A stretch of 64,000 bases of DNA, from the NCBI GenBank assembly GCA_026129135.1, contig JAHCIQ010000002.1, positions 682,001-746,000 of the forward strand, in the 5' to 3' direction. Below, piece after piece: positions 41,000-50,135 of this stretch. The notes beneath the pieces were generated by a model. The model saw nothing but the letters and a program-made list of their open reading frames with translations. It was not told the origin of the DNA and made no database searches. The stretch comes from Cyanobacteria bacterium TGS_CYA1. Its GTDB lineage: Bacteria > Cyanobacteriota > Vampirovibrionia > Obscuribacterales > Obscuribacteraceae. Both the position numbers and the translations under genes were made by a program. The number at the start of each line of letters is the position of its first letter. Position 1 is the first letter of the stretch.

Positions 41000-42715
41000 T
41001 CAACTCTGGTTAATCTCGTCCACATTTAGGCTGATTTCACAAAGCATGGGACCATCCGAGGCGAAAAGCTTAGCCAATTCGAGCTCCAGATAGTTGAAGC
41101 GTTCTACTTTCGAGCCCGAGATTCCGTAGCCTTTTGCGACTGCTACCAGGTCAATTTCGGGATTGGTTAACTTCCATCGTGGCGGTTTTCTGGCGGGAGC
41201 AGATGGTTGCAAGTTGAGATTGGCGACGCCCGAGCTTTTGCAAACAACAAATTTTAGATTGAGCTTATAATGCGCTGCCGTCCAGAGCGCCTGAAGGTTG
41301 TCGAGCAATGATTCGTCCGAAGTGAGACAAATCACCGGAATATCGCCGCTTGCCCAGTTTATGCCAAGCGAAGCCCCCGAAGCCCAACCTGAAATCCCTG
41401 AAGTAGTCGAAAAATATGACGACCCACTTTCAAATCCAACCAGCTCGAAAGGCTTAACATCCTTATTGACAAGGTCGCTCACGACAATAGATTTGGCAGG
41501 ACGCACTCCGTCGAGCAATTTGAGCAACCAGTTGAGCGAACAGGCTTCATCGGGACCAGAATAAATCAAACTATCATCTTTAAGAGTCCGCTCTGCGCGA
41601 ATATCTTGAACTGTTTGATTGGCTCTTGCATTGGCGCTATTGAGCCATGGTTTGTCAGCTGCAAGCTGAATGTCAGCGCGCAATTTAGCTAAACTTTCTG
41701 CGATATTGGCATTGGCAGACATGTTCGAGCGTAAGGTCTTACCACCCAGGTGAGGGTCCATATTTATCTGGATAACCACGCCATGGTCAGGCACTAGCGA
41801 TGGCTCTTCCTGTCTACTCGGAAGGCGAGTTTGCACTCCTAGAAGCAGAAAAGCGTCATGGTGTTTCAGTTTCTGACAGGCTTCCTGACCATTCAAGGGT
41901 AGAACACCGGCGAATTGAGGATGGCGATTAGGAAAATTGACGCCGACTGGAAGCGATTCGCTGTAAACAGGACAACCGATGGTCTCAGCCAGCATCACGA
42001 CTTCGTTTCTAGCTTTATACTGCGAGACTTCGTTACCGGCGATAATGACTGGAGACGAACATTCCATAAGCTCTTTCGCCACTTTTTGAATGAAAGAATC
42101 GTCTGCGCCTGCAAGAGGACTGATTACTGGCGGAAGAATAGTATCTGTAGCCGCTGTGGAAAGGAGCAAATTCAAAGGCAAAGATAGAACAACAGGTCCT
42201 TTGGGTGCCGAAAATGCCTCATGAAAAGCCCTTCTTATCAAGCGGCATACTTCTTTGGCAGTGTTAGCTTCAGCCGTCCATTTAGCCACAGGGCGCATGT
42301 AAGAGATGAAGTCGGTCACTAACATCGATTCGTCGTTAAGTATGTGCGAATCTTCCTGATCGGCAAGAATCACAAGAGGAACCTGATCGCGTGATGCTGC
42401 ATAAACAGCCGGCAAAATCTTCAGGGCAGCCTGACCAGCCGAAATGTTCATCACGGCGGGCAAACCGGTTGCTTGGGCATAACCATTCGCCATAAAAATT
42501 GCGCTCAACTCGCCCAGTCCACCAACAAAACTAAGACTTTTATCTTTGTGGTCCGAGCTTTTAAGCAAAGCGGCCGTGATCGGAGAGTCAGCTGCAGCAC
42601 TCGAGCCGAAAATATAGCGAGCACCTTCTTGCTTGATTTGCTCGAGCACCTTGTGCACGGTTAGTTTTTTAGCGGTGGTCGAGGTTTGGGGCGATGTTGC
42701 AGGTGTCGTAGTCAT
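41000..42715 (-). CDS. TPP-enzyme family protein with altered cofactor motif
   Basis: A 571-residue member of the acetolactate synthase/benzoylformate decarboxylase superfamily with the three-domain order Pyr (20-185), central (200-350), PP (385-555). Glu69 in GLGELSAIFMANGYA matches the catalytic Glu. The PP-domain motif GDG...N is changed: SDES (466-469) for GDGS, and KS (493-494) where NN is expected, losing one magnesium ligand. It may bind TPP weakly or not at all. AGGAAAG precedes the ATG. It lies upstream of korAB, separated by 107 bases, and may be functionally tied to it. Confidence 0.85.
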   Translation of the reverse strand: MTTTPATSPQTSTTAKKLTVHKVLEQIKQEGARYIFGSSAAADSPITAALLKSSDHKDKSLSFVGGLGELSAIFMANGYAQATGLPAVMNISAGQAALKILPAVYAASRDQVPLVILADQEDSHILNDESMLVTDFISYMRPVAKWTAEANTAKEVCRLIRRAFHEAFSAPKGPVVLSLPLNLLLSTAATDTILPPVISPLAGADDSFIQKVAKELMECSSPVIIAGNEVSQYKARNEVVMLAETIGCPVYSESLPVGVNFPNRHPQFAGVLPLNGQEACQKLKHHDAFLLLGVQTRLPSRQEEPSLVPDHGVVIQINMDPHLGGKTLRSNMSANANIAESLAKLRADIQLAADKPWLNSANARANQTVQDIRAERTLKDDSLIYSGPDEACSLNWLLKLLDGVRPAKSIVVSDLVNKDVKPFELVGFESGSSYFSTTSGISGWASGASLGINWASGDIPVICLTSDESLLDNLQALWTAAHYKLNLKFVVCKSSGVANLNLQPSAPARKPPRWKLTNPEIDLVAVAKGYGISGSKVERFNYLELELAKLFASDGPMLCEISLNVDEINQS

Positions 42716-42770
42716 AGCTTTCCTTTTGAAAACATGTACACTATACAGACTTCTTGGACTGAAAAAAATT

Positions 42771-44096
42771 ATGGCATGTCAGGCGATAAAAACGTTTTAC
42801 GGACACATAATTTATGCCCGCGACGAGAAAAAACTCGTTGAGTACAAATCGGGCGCTCTTGGTGTTGATCAATCGGGTCGAATCTATTTCTGCGGCAGTC
42901 GAGAAGACCTGGATTTGGAAGTCAAAGCTGGTGAATGCAGAATTGAAGAGTCGTTCGATCTAGGCGAAAAGCTTATATTGCCAGGCTTTGTAGACACACA
43001 TTTGCATTTGCCCCAGTTTGGACAAACTGGCAAATACGGCAAACATCTGCTTGGCTGGCTCGAAAGTTTCATTTTTCCAGAAGAAGCCAAATTTAAAGAC
43101 GAAAAATATGCCCACAAAATAAGCGAATGGTTTTTCGAAGAATTACTCAAAAACGGAACAACCACCGCTAATATTTTCACGACGATACACAAACAAGCTT
43201 GCAATGCTGCATTCGAAGTAGCCAGCAAGACTGGCATAAAAGCTGTTATGGGCAAAGTGATTATGAATCGCAATTGCCCCGATTATCTGAGCGAAGATAG
43301 TAAAGACGCGATAAAACACAGTGTCGAGTTGATGGAAAAATGGCATGGACACGACAACAACCGCTTGCTCTACGCCTTTATTCCGCGCTTTGCACCAAGT
43401 TGCACCAACGATTTACTCAATCAAATCGGAGAGCAATTAAAAGCCAATCCCAGTGTTTATATGCACACCCACGTAAGCGAATCTGCAGCTGAAGTCAAAT
43501 GGGTCCAGGAACTATTTCCAGAAGCCAAAAGCTATACCGACGTTTATGCCAGAGCTGGATTGCTTGGACCCAAGTCAGTTCTAGCTCATGCGATTCATCT
43601 AAACGAGCATGATTACAAAGCAATTTGCGACACAGACTCGGCATTATCGCACTGTCCAAGCTCAAACTTCTTCTTAAAAAGCGGTGCTTTTGCGTTTGCA
43701 ACCTGCGAGAAAAAGCAAATACGTTTTGGTCTGGGCTCAGATATTGGCGCCGGGCCTCAGATGAGCATGTTTCAAGTAATGAAAGATGGATTTTACATCC
43801 AGCCAGACTTATGGATCGAACCGGCAAAACTCTTTTACCGAGCCACTCTTGGCGGAGCCAAGGCACTCAATCTGCATGAAACAACGGGTTCGCTCGAGGC
43901 GGGCAAGGATGCAGACTTTATTATTGTGAATACCGAGCGCAAATCCAATATTCCAGCTAATATCCTGCAAAAAGAAATAGACGAAATTTTATCCAGTCTC
44001 ATTTTCTTAGGCGACGACAGGATTGTAGAGTCAACATTTGTTCGCGGCAAATGTGTTTTTGGAGCGTCTCTGTTAAACTCTTTAGTCTCCACCTAA
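42771..44096 (+). CDS. guaD: Guanine deaminase
   Basis: Zinc amidohydrolase converting guanine to xanthine and ammonia. I use the ATG at 42771 (441 residues); upstream codons lie in the divergent promoter region. Metal and substrate motifs are HLHLPQFGQTGKYGKHLL, HTHVSESAAEV, HAIHLNEHD, HCPSSNFFLKSGAF and LGSDIGAGPQMSMF, all diagnostic for GuaD. It is followed 19 bases later by hpt, giving a purine-salvage pair. Confidence 0.96.
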   Translation: MACQAIKTFYGHIIYARDEKKLVEYKSGALGVDQSGRIYFCGSREDLDLEVKAGECRIEESFDLGEKLILPGFVDTHLHLPQFGQTGKYGKHLLGWLESFIFPEEAKFKDEKYAHKISEWFFEELLKNGTTTANIFTTIHKQACNAAFEVASKTGIKAVMGKVIMNRNCPDYLSEDSKDAIKHSVELMEKWHGHDNNRLLYAFIPRFAPSCTNDLLNQIGEQLKANPSVYMHTHVSESAAEVKWVQELFPEAKSYTDVYARAGLLGPKSVLAHAIHLNEHDYKAICDTDSALSHCPSSNFFLKSGAFAFATCEKKQIRFGLGSDIGAGPQMSMFQVMKDGFYIQPDLWIEPAKLFYRATLGGAKALNLHETTGSLEAGKDADFIIVNTERKSNIPANILQKEIDEILSSLIFLGDDRIVESTFVRGKCVFGASLLNSLVST

Positions 44097-44115
44097 ATCG
44101 CAGCGAGGGTTTGCC

Positions 44116-44670
44116 ATGACTTCTGCTCAACAGTCGAAACGTGCACAGGTAAAAGAGATTTATTCAGCTGAGCAGATTCAAGCTCGTATAAAAGAGCTTG
44201 GCAAACAAATCAGCAAAGACTATTCGGGTGTCGAAAAACCGGTTGTAATAGGCGTGATGAAAGGCGCAATCTGTTTTCTGGCGGATCTGTTGCGCGAAAT
44301 CAAAGTGGACCAGCCCATGCAAGTAGAATTTGTTCGCCTTGCAAGCTATGGCGCCGCCACTGAAAGTTCAGGTACGGTGCAAGCTCCTTATCTGGACTTG
44401 CCCAATCTTTATCACCGCAACATCATCGTGATCGAAGACATTGTCGACTCGGGTCGCACAGCGCACTTCTTCATGAATTATTTAAAAGACCAGTTCGAGC
44501 CCAAATCGCTCAAGCTGGCATGCTTCCTCGACAAGCCATCACGCAGAGTTGTCGAATTCACAGCCGACTATGTGGGCTTTACAATCGAAGATTTGTTTGT
44601 AATTGGCTATGGCCTCGATTTCAACGAAAACTACAGAGAGCTTCCATACTTGGGCGAGTACACCCCGTAA
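44116..44670 (+). CDS. hpt: Hypoxanthine (guanine) phosphoribosyltransferase
   Basis: Salvages hypoxanthine or guanine to IMP or GMP using PRPP. The 184 residues have the PRPP loop IVIEDIVDSGRTAHF (near 110-124), VIGVMKGA, and C-terminal FVIGYGLDFNENYRELPYLG, as in bacterial Hpt. GAGGG lies 8 bases before the ATG. Co-oriented with guaD. Confidence 0.95.
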   Translation: MTSAQQSKRAQVKEIYSAEQIQARIKELGKQISKDYSGVEKPVVIGVMKGAICFLADLLREIKVDQPMQVEFVRLASYGAATESSGTVQAPYLDLPNLYHRNIIVIEDIVDSGRTAHFFMNYLKDQFEPKSLKLACFLDKPSRRVVEFTADYVGFTIEDLFVIGYGLDFNENYRELPYLGEYTP

Positions 44671-44724
44671 AGCAGCTCATAATATAAAGATTGCTTTTAC
44701 TGCTCGGGCGGTTAAACTATTTGT

Positions 44725-45189
44725 ATGTCCTTAACGGCGAAACGAAAAACAACCGGTCAGAGCGTGGTAGAAATTGGCATTTCGGTCTTTCTACTGATAG
44801 TTCTTTCGCTAATCATCTCCAATATATTCGTAATCTCAAAGGCACAAGCCTATAACGAGCGCATTTGTCGTGACTCCATTTTACTTGCTGGCAAAGCAGC
44901 TTTAGATGGAAACGATTCAGCCAAAGTATTCAAAGCAGCAACTGCGGGAATGGAGAATTGCGGTATGGGAGGATTTTTCATCCGCCGCCCCGAGTACACT
45001 ATTTTTTCGGATGATATCACCAAAGATACCACCGAGCGTGTTTTGAAAATTCAGACCAAGACCAAAGTACTCGTTCCCTGCCCGGTTCTTGTTTTCGATG
45101 CAGGACTTTCGACCAGTCCTATTTTGGAAGTAAAAACGACTTACACTTACAAAATAAAGAATCCAAAACCTTTCAAGTCAGAAAAATAA
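44725..45189 (+). CDS. TadE-like pseudopilin/pilus-assembly protein
   Basis: A 154-residue protein whose N-terminus has the TadE pattern: a short basic leader, then GQSVVEIGISVFLLIVLSLI (a Gly-Gln-x-x-x-Glu start of a membrane helix). In TadE/TadG proteins the prepilin peptidase cleaves near the Glu, releasing a minor pseudopilin of Flp/Tad pili. The periplasmic domain has three Cys (CRDS, NCGM, PCPV). No other tad gene is in the window, so the system would be elsewhere. The stop is three bases from the convergent gene. Confidence 0.7.
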   Translation: MSLTAKRKTTGQSVVEIGISVFLLIVLSLIISNIFVISKAQAYNERICRDSILLAGKAALDGNDSAKVFKAATAGMENCGMGGFFIRRPEYTIFSDDITKDTTERVLKIQTKTKVLVPCPVLVFDAGLSTSPILEVKTTYTYKIKNPKPFKSEK

Positions 45190-45204
45190 AAACTATTTTT
45201 TGAC
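45177..45204. terminator. Possible bidirectional terminator between convergent genes
   Basis: GTCAGAAAAATA and TATTTTTTGAC form an AT-rich hairpin with one bulge around a short loop, lying over both stops (45189 and 45193). It could end transcription in both directions. Low GC in the stem makes it weak. Confidence 0.35.
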
Positions 45205-45978
45205 TGACCGCCCTATATAAGCAATGAGTTCGCCAAGCAAAATGCAGACTGGCAAAAATGTACATGGCACAACCATGAAGAGCGCCAGTCCAAGCCAAAT
45301 GCCAAGCTCTTTACCTTGAGCTTTTTTATACTCGGCACTATCGAGGTCATAAGGCGTCACAATTGGATATCCGCAAAAAGCAAGCGGTCTTAGACGCAAT
45401 CCCAAAATAGGCGTAGTAGATTTTTTGCCATCACCTGTTTTGAGACTGGCTATAGCAGTGACACTTTGATTATATTCCAGACCCCTGACCTCAAAATGTT
45501 TTTCGCCATATAGATAAGTCCAGCTTTTTGGAACAGGAGCTTTCTTCAAATCCTCTGGCCCGCCGCAAGCAAGCACCGGCAAATATTCAACTTCTGGCAT
45601 GGTGCAAAAGAATTTCGTTTTGCCAGTCTTATCGCAAAGCCAGAGTCCCTTTTCAGGCTCTTGCTTGTCCGCGTGAAACTTATTGACAGCATGAGCATCG
45701 TCTTTATCGAGATCTTTTATAGTGAGATAAGCATATTTTTTTCCATCCATTGCATCAATGGCAGCATCACCAGCTGCCACCAGATTTAGTTTCACGACCG
45801 TTTCGGTATCAAGCAAGTCTTTTACCTCAGAAGGCTCAATAGACCTTGCATGGTCGTTTACATAAATCTGACCAAAAGCCATATAGACACCATAGCTCAA
45901 AATCAGCCCAAGTGCTATGAATCCGAGCAGTACTCTGGCACGTCTAAATATGACTGTCACTCTTAGAAAGTTTGCCAT
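45193..45978 (-). CDS. Two-helix membrane protein, 261 aa
   Basis: Not recognised. Helices at about 15-37 and 225-252 flank a large extracytoplasmic domain with four or five Cys (LWLCDK, FFCTMP, LACGG, FCGYP) that probably form disulfides. The start overlaps the M16-type gene by 35 bases, so it is probably co-translated as the last gene of the unit starting near 49021. Downstream GTG codons could serve as alternative starts. Confidence 0.7.
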   Translation of the reverse strand: MANFLRVTVIFRRARVLLGFIALGLILSYGVYMAFGQIYVNDHARSIEPSEVKDLLDTETVVKLNLVAAGDAAIDAMDGKKYAYLTIKDLDKDDAHAVNKFHADKQEPEKGLWLCDKTGKTKFFCTMPEVEYLPVLACGGPEDLKKAPVPKSWTYLYGEKHFEVRGLEYNQSVTAIASLKTGDGKKSTTPILGLRLRPLAFCGYPIVTPYDLDSAEYKKAQGKELGIWLGLALFMVVPCTFLPVCILLGELIAYIGRSVKK

Positions 45979-47416
45979 CGACCGAATATACTTCGACCGG
46001 AGCGAACATTTCTAAATCTGGTTGAATTTTCTTGGCGTCACCAACAACAGTGATGACAAACTTGCCAGAAGAAATCACTTTGCGAGCTACGTTGCGAACA
46101 TCGTCCACAGTAACCGCCATGATATTTTTGGTGTAATTCTCCAGGTAATCGTCAGGCATTTTATAAAGTCCCGCATCAAGCAATGCCTGAGCAAGACCGC
46201 TTTGCGTTTCCAGTCTCAGTTGAAACAGACCGGCAAGATATGATTTTGCAGCGTCGAGCTCTTCTTGACTCACTTTGACATTGCGTATTCGGTCTAGCTC
46301 GTACAAAAACTCTTGCAAAGACGGAGCGGTAACTTCAGTACGAACGTCTGCCTGCGCCGAGAAAACATCAGGATTCACACGTGCTGCTGAACTTGAATAA
46401 GCTCCATAAGTGTAACCTTTGCTTTCGCGGATATTTTCAAACAAGCGCGAGTGGGCCGAGCCACCAAGAACATCGTTCATCACGAGTATCTTGAAATAAT
46501 CAGGGTCAGTTTTTTTGATTCCCAGATTTCCAAGCTTGATTGATGATTGAACCGAGCCTGGTCTGTTTACCAGATAGATTTTCTGTGCCGATATAGGACT
46601 GGTCTCGACTAAAGCGTTTTCTTTGATATCGCCTTTGGCCCAATCCTTGCCAAACGATTCCTTTATAGTAGATTCCATTGCGGCTGAATCGAAATCGCCA
46701 ACAACGAGCAAAAGCGAATTATTAGGAATGTAATTTTCGCTGTGGAATTTGCGCAGGTCTTCTTTGGAGATTTTTTCAATCATCTCTGGTTTCGGCGAAA
46801 CGCGACCATACGGATTGGCACCAAAAATGACATGGCGAAAACGTTCTTCCAGCAGATAGCTTGGCTCGGCTCTCTGCAGAATCAATTCTTGCAGCCAGTT
46901 GGTCTTTTTCAACTTCATTTCTTGGTCAGGAAAACTTGGATGAAGCGCTACATCGTGGAAAAGACTCATCAAACGCAAAGTATAGTTTGAAAGGCACGAA
47001 CCTGAAATAAGAGTGAAGTCATAGTCGCAACTAGCTCCAAGGCTGCCACCTATATAATCGATTTCAGACGCTATTTCTTTGCTGGTACGCTTGTCTGTAC
47101 CCTCTGTCAGCATCGTGGCTGTAAGTTTGGCAATGCCCTGACTATCGTCTTTGTCGAGCACTTTGCCCGAACGAATTCCAAGACAGGCAGTGACGACTGG
47201 AAAACGATGATCTTCCAGAAGCTTGACTTCAAGCCCATTTTCGAGCTTTATCGTTTTCACTTTGGGCAAAACAAAGGGACGCGGTGCCGGCAAGGTTGGC
47301 GCTTTGAGACGAAAAGCCTCGTCATTTTGAGCGTGTGCACTTTGAGCAAAAAGACCACTCAAAGGTGAAAGTCCGATTAAAAGAGCGAGCATCAAGTGTG
47401 CTTTCTTGGATTTCAT
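45944..47416 (-). CDS. M16 protease homologue lacking the zinc motif
   Basis: A 490-residue secreted M16-fold protein with signal peptide (1-29). Where active members have HxxEH, this reads GIAKLTATMLTEG (near 89-101), so it cannot bind zinc. It keeps the substrate-clamping RESKGYTYGAYSSS element. This is the pattern of the non-catalytic partner in bacterial M16B heterodimers, as with mitochondrial processing peptidase alpha. Its start overlaps the stop of the active M16 gene by four bases (ATGA), so equal expression is expected. Confidence 0.9.
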   Translation of the reverse strand: MKSKKAHLMLALLIGLSPLSGLFAQSAHAQNDEAFRLKAPTLPAPRPFVLPKVKTIKLENGLEVKLLEDHRFPVVTACLGIRSGKVLDKDDSQGIAKLTATMLTEGTDKRTSKEIASEIDYIGGSLGASCDYDFTLISGSCLSNYTLRLMSLFHDVALHPSFPDQEMKLKKTNWLQELILQRAEPSYLLEERFRHVIFGANPYGRVSPKPEMIEKISKEDLRKFHSENYIPNNSLLLVVGDFDSAAMESTIKESFGKDWAKGDIKENALVETSPISAQKIYLVNRPGSVQSSIKLGNLGIKKTDPDYFKILVMNDVLGGSAHSRLFENIRESKGYTYGAYSSSAARVNPDVFSAQADVRTEVTAPSLQEFLYELDRIRNVKVSQEELDAAKSYLAGLFQLRLETQSGLAQALLDAGLYKMPDDYLENYTKNIMAVTVDDVRNVARKVISSGKFVITVVGDAKKIQPDLEMFAPVEVYSVDGKLSKSDSHI

Positions 47417-48843
47417 TGAGCTTCTCCTTCCTGACCAGAGGCATCGGGTGTGACATCTACAATTGTTATGCCGTTTTCGTTGAATATAGAATTTGCTACG
47501 CGCTTAACGTCATCTGGAGTGATAGACAAGTAAGTGGCAAGGTCTTTATCGAACAAACCAGGGTCACCGTAAAAACTTGCATATTGCGCTACGGTCTCTG
47601 CGCGCCCCAGACTTTTTTGCAAACTGTAATGGCTGTTTGATGAGAAATACATGCTTAAGATCAGGTTTTTGGCTTTCTGCAATTCAACTTCAGACACGAG
47701 TCCGGTTTTTAACTTGTTGATTTCTTCAAGCAAGATTTTGCGCACGTTCTCTTTATTTTGATTGGCTTTGTACAACACAAAGAAATTGATTTGCGAAGGA
47801 CCGCGACGCTCTTCATAACTTCCGTCTACAGAAAGTGCGACTTGATCGTCTTTGATCATGCGTTGATACAGGCGCGACGATGTGCCTGTGGTGAGCATAT
47901 TTTGAATTATGTTTAGAACCAGTGAATCTTTGTCACGACGCTTGGGCGCTTTCCACGCCATCCAGAAAGCTGGCAATTTTGCAAGGCGGTCTTTGACTTC
48001 TAGATATTTAGCTTTGCTTTGAACTGGCTCTCTGAGGTCCGGGCGTTTAATCGCCTTTGCTTGTTTGCTTGTTATGGTCTCGAAATATTTTTTGGCAAGT
48101 GCCTCGATATTGTTTGAATCAACATCGCCAGCTACCACGAGCACTGCGTTTGCAGGCATGTAGTAAGTATCGAAAAACTCTTTTACTGTAGCTACATTAG
48201 TAGATTCGAGGTCTTCAAAATAACCTATTACCGGGTGAGCGTTGTTCCAGTTATCGAAAATGGTTTCTTCCAGTTTTAGTTCAGCTGGCACATAGGGCTT
48301 GTTGTCGATGCGCAAACGTTTTTCTTCTTTGACAGCTTGCAACTGATTTTCAAAATTCTTTTCGGTAACAGCAAGCGACTTCATTCGATCTGACTCGAGC
48401 CACATTGCAATTTCAATCTGGTTGCTTGGAAGCACTTCATAATAATCGGTAAAATCGTTATGAGTAGAGGCATTCAGATTGCCGCCAGCAGCCTGCACAT
48501 ATTTAAAAAACGCACCTTTAGGAGCGTTAGCCGAACCCTCGAACATCATGTGCTCGAACAAATGAGCGAAACCCGACTTTCCTTTTACTTCGTCGCGCGA
48601 GCCAACATCATATATGATGCACATCGAAGCCACAGGTGCGCTGTGGTCTTCGCATACTATGACTCTAAGTCCGTTTTTAAGAGTGACGTCCTTAGTGATT
48701 GGAATCAAAGGATTTTTGATCTTCATCATTTCGTCTTTGGACACAGTTTGCGATTCTGCTGCAATAGCAGGTGCAACAGGCATAGACATCGCCCCTAGCA
48801 ACAAACTCAAGGCTATCGTTTTAACGATTTTAGTCGTCATCAT
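47413..48843 (-). CDS. M16 zinc protease, catalytic subunit
   Basis: A 476-residue secreted M16B protease. A signal peptide (1-29, AIAAE) precedes the zinc motif His94-Leu-Phe-Glu97-His98 (HLFEHMMFEGS), with the distal Glu in the KEEKRLRID region. It should pair with the inactive homologue next door to degrade or process peptides in the periplasm. The ribosome site GGAGGAGG lies inside the acidic tail codons of the preceding small gene, which overlaps by 14 bases. Confidence 0.93.
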   Translation of the reverse strand: MMTTKIVKTIALSLLLGAMSMPVAPAIAAESQTVSKDEMMKIKNPLIPITKDVTLKNGLRVIVCEDHSAPVASMCIIYDVGSRDEVKGKSGFAHLFEHMMFEGSANAPKGAFFKYVQAAGGNLNASTHNDFTDYYEVLPSNQIEIAMWLESDRMKSLAVTEKNFENQLQAVKEEKRLRIDNKPYVPAELKLEETIFDNWNNAHPVIGYFEDLESTNVATVKEFFDTYYMPANAVLVVAGDVDSNNIEALAKKYFETITSKQAKAIKRPDLREPVQSKAKYLEVKDRLAKLPAFWMAWKAPKRRDKDSLVLNIIQNMLTTGTSSRLYQRMIKDDQVALSVDGSYEERRGPSQINFFVLYKANQNKENVRKILLEEINKLKTGLVSEVELQKAKNLILSMYFSSNSHYSLQKSLGRAETVAQYASFYGDPGLFDKDLATYLSITPDDVKRVANSIFNENGITIVDVTPDASGQEGEAQ

Positions 48844-49021
48844 CTCCTCCTCCTGAGGTAAGACTTATTCCGGTCCAGAACATTGCGACCACCAGTATGC
48901 TCAAAATTCCTGCTCCAAAACAGACTTTCAATGGAAAGCCATAACGTCTTAAAGCCAGAAAAGAACTCAGTGCAAGACAGATAGCCAGAATTGCCACAAC
49001 ATGGTTTACGTGGAATCTCAT
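48830..49021 (-). CDS. 63-residue two-helix membrane protein with poly-Asp tail
   Basis: Two hydrophobic segments (about 6-25 and 33-55) and the tail GGGDDDD. The tail codons supply the GGAGGAGG ribosome site and start codon region for the M16 gene, which suggests translational coupling. It lies 13 bases after the mtnP stop on the same strand. Function is not known; it might tether the protease pair to the membrane. Confidence 0.65.
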   Translation of the reverse strand: MRFHVNHVVAILAICLALSSFLALRRYGFPLKVCFGAGILSILVVAMFWTGISLTSGGGDDDD

Positions 49022-49034
49022 CTGGCTCTATTTT

Positions 49035-49838
49035 TTATCCGCGTGCGCCTGCCAGTGCTTTCTGGCATGTGCAGTGGTCAATTTTGCCTGGAATAATTTC
49101 GACTAGCTTATTCAAAAGTGAAACCAGTTTTTTATTATTCTCGGTGAAAACTTTCACTACTTCAGCGTGCGAGACAGGCTCGACATCACCTATAAGACCA
49201 CTGTCGTAATCTGTAATTAGCGAAATATTCACGACGCACATTTCAAGCTCGCGAGCCAGATGAACTTCTGGGTACTGAGTCATGTTGATTACTTCCCAAC
49301 CCATTGAAGTGAACCATTTGGATTCTGCTTTGGATGAGAATCTGGGTCCCTGGATAACGACGACAGTGCCTTTGTCGTGAGTGGTGATGCCACAGTCGCG
49401 ACCTGCTTGAACAGCGAGTTTGCGAAGCTCGGGGCAGTACGGGTCAGCGCTTGAAACGTGGGTAGTGATAGGACCATCGTAATAAGTATCTTCGCGACCA
49501 GAAGTTCTGTCTACGAACTGATCACAAACAACAAAGTCGCCCAATTTGACGTCTTTTTGCAAACTGCCTGCAGCGCAGGGAGCAATCAATCTTTTGACTC
49601 CAAGCGATTTCATCGCCCAGACATTAGCTCTATAGTTGATTTTGTGCGGCGGCAATTGATGCTGCGAGCCATGACGCGGCATGAAGGCTATTTGCTTACC
49701 AGCAAGTGTTCCGATTGTCACTTTGTCCGAAGGGGCTCCATAAGGAGTTTCTATAACTTTCTCATGACAGTCTTCCAGCAATTTGTAAAATCCGGATCCG
49801 CCAAACACGCCTATTTCTATTGCTGAATTTTTGTCCAC
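49035..49838 (-). CDS. mtnP: S-methyl-5'-thioadenosine phosphorylase
   Basis: Phosphorolyses methylthioadenosine to adenine and methylthioribose-1-phosphate (methionine salvage and purine recycling). I start at GTG 49838 because AAGGGAG lies 5 bases upstream (267 residues). Motifs: GVFGGSGFY, MPRHGSQHQLPPHKINYRAN, APCAAGSLQ, VIQGPRFSSKAESKW, and NMTQYPEVHLARELEMC. The NMTQYPE substrate loop favours MTAP over general purine nucleoside phosphorylase. Third purine-salvage gene near guaD and hpt. Confidence 0.96.
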   Translation of the reverse strand: MDKNSAIEIGVFGGSGFYKLLEDCHEKVIETPYGAPSDKVTIGTLAGKQIAFMPRHGSQHQLPPHKINYRANVWAMKSLGVKRLIAPCAAGSLQKDVKLGDFVVCDQFVDRTSGREDTYYDGPITTHVSSADPYCPELRKLAVQAGRDCGITTHDKGTVVVIQGPRFSSKAESKWFTSMGWEVINMTQYPEVHLARELEMCVVNISLITDYDSGLIGDVEPVSHAEVVKVFTENNKKLVSLLNKLVEIIPGKIDHCTCQKALAGARG

Positions 49839-49975
49839 TGTTTCTCCCTTGCACCATTGCAACCATCTGCTCTAACCGAGCTATGTTAGCAGCGAAAACC
49901 AGCTGGAAACAAGGTTAGTGACTATACGATCCCCCATAAAAACCAGGGCAGAAGTTTGAAAAACCTTCCGGGTAC

Positions 49976-49987
49976 AGGGTTAACCCT
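49976..49987. promoter_or_regulatory. 12-base palindrome between mtnP and the S41 protease gene
   Basis: AGGGTTAACCCT is a perfect palindrome in the 297-base divergent region 49839-50135, about 150 bases before the protease start. It may be an operator. The rest of this region shows no gene, and I could not fix promoters by eye. Confidence 0.25.
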
Positions 49988-50135
49988 AGCCGAAAAGTGA
50001 ATAAAATTTATTAAAAGAGGGTATAACGCCTTTGAGGACTTGATTTTACTCTCATTCTTGCGACTGACAAACGACGAACAGAGCTTTTCACGCCCGTAAA
50101 CACAGGCATTTTGGTATTCATGGAGTTTTCAAAAA

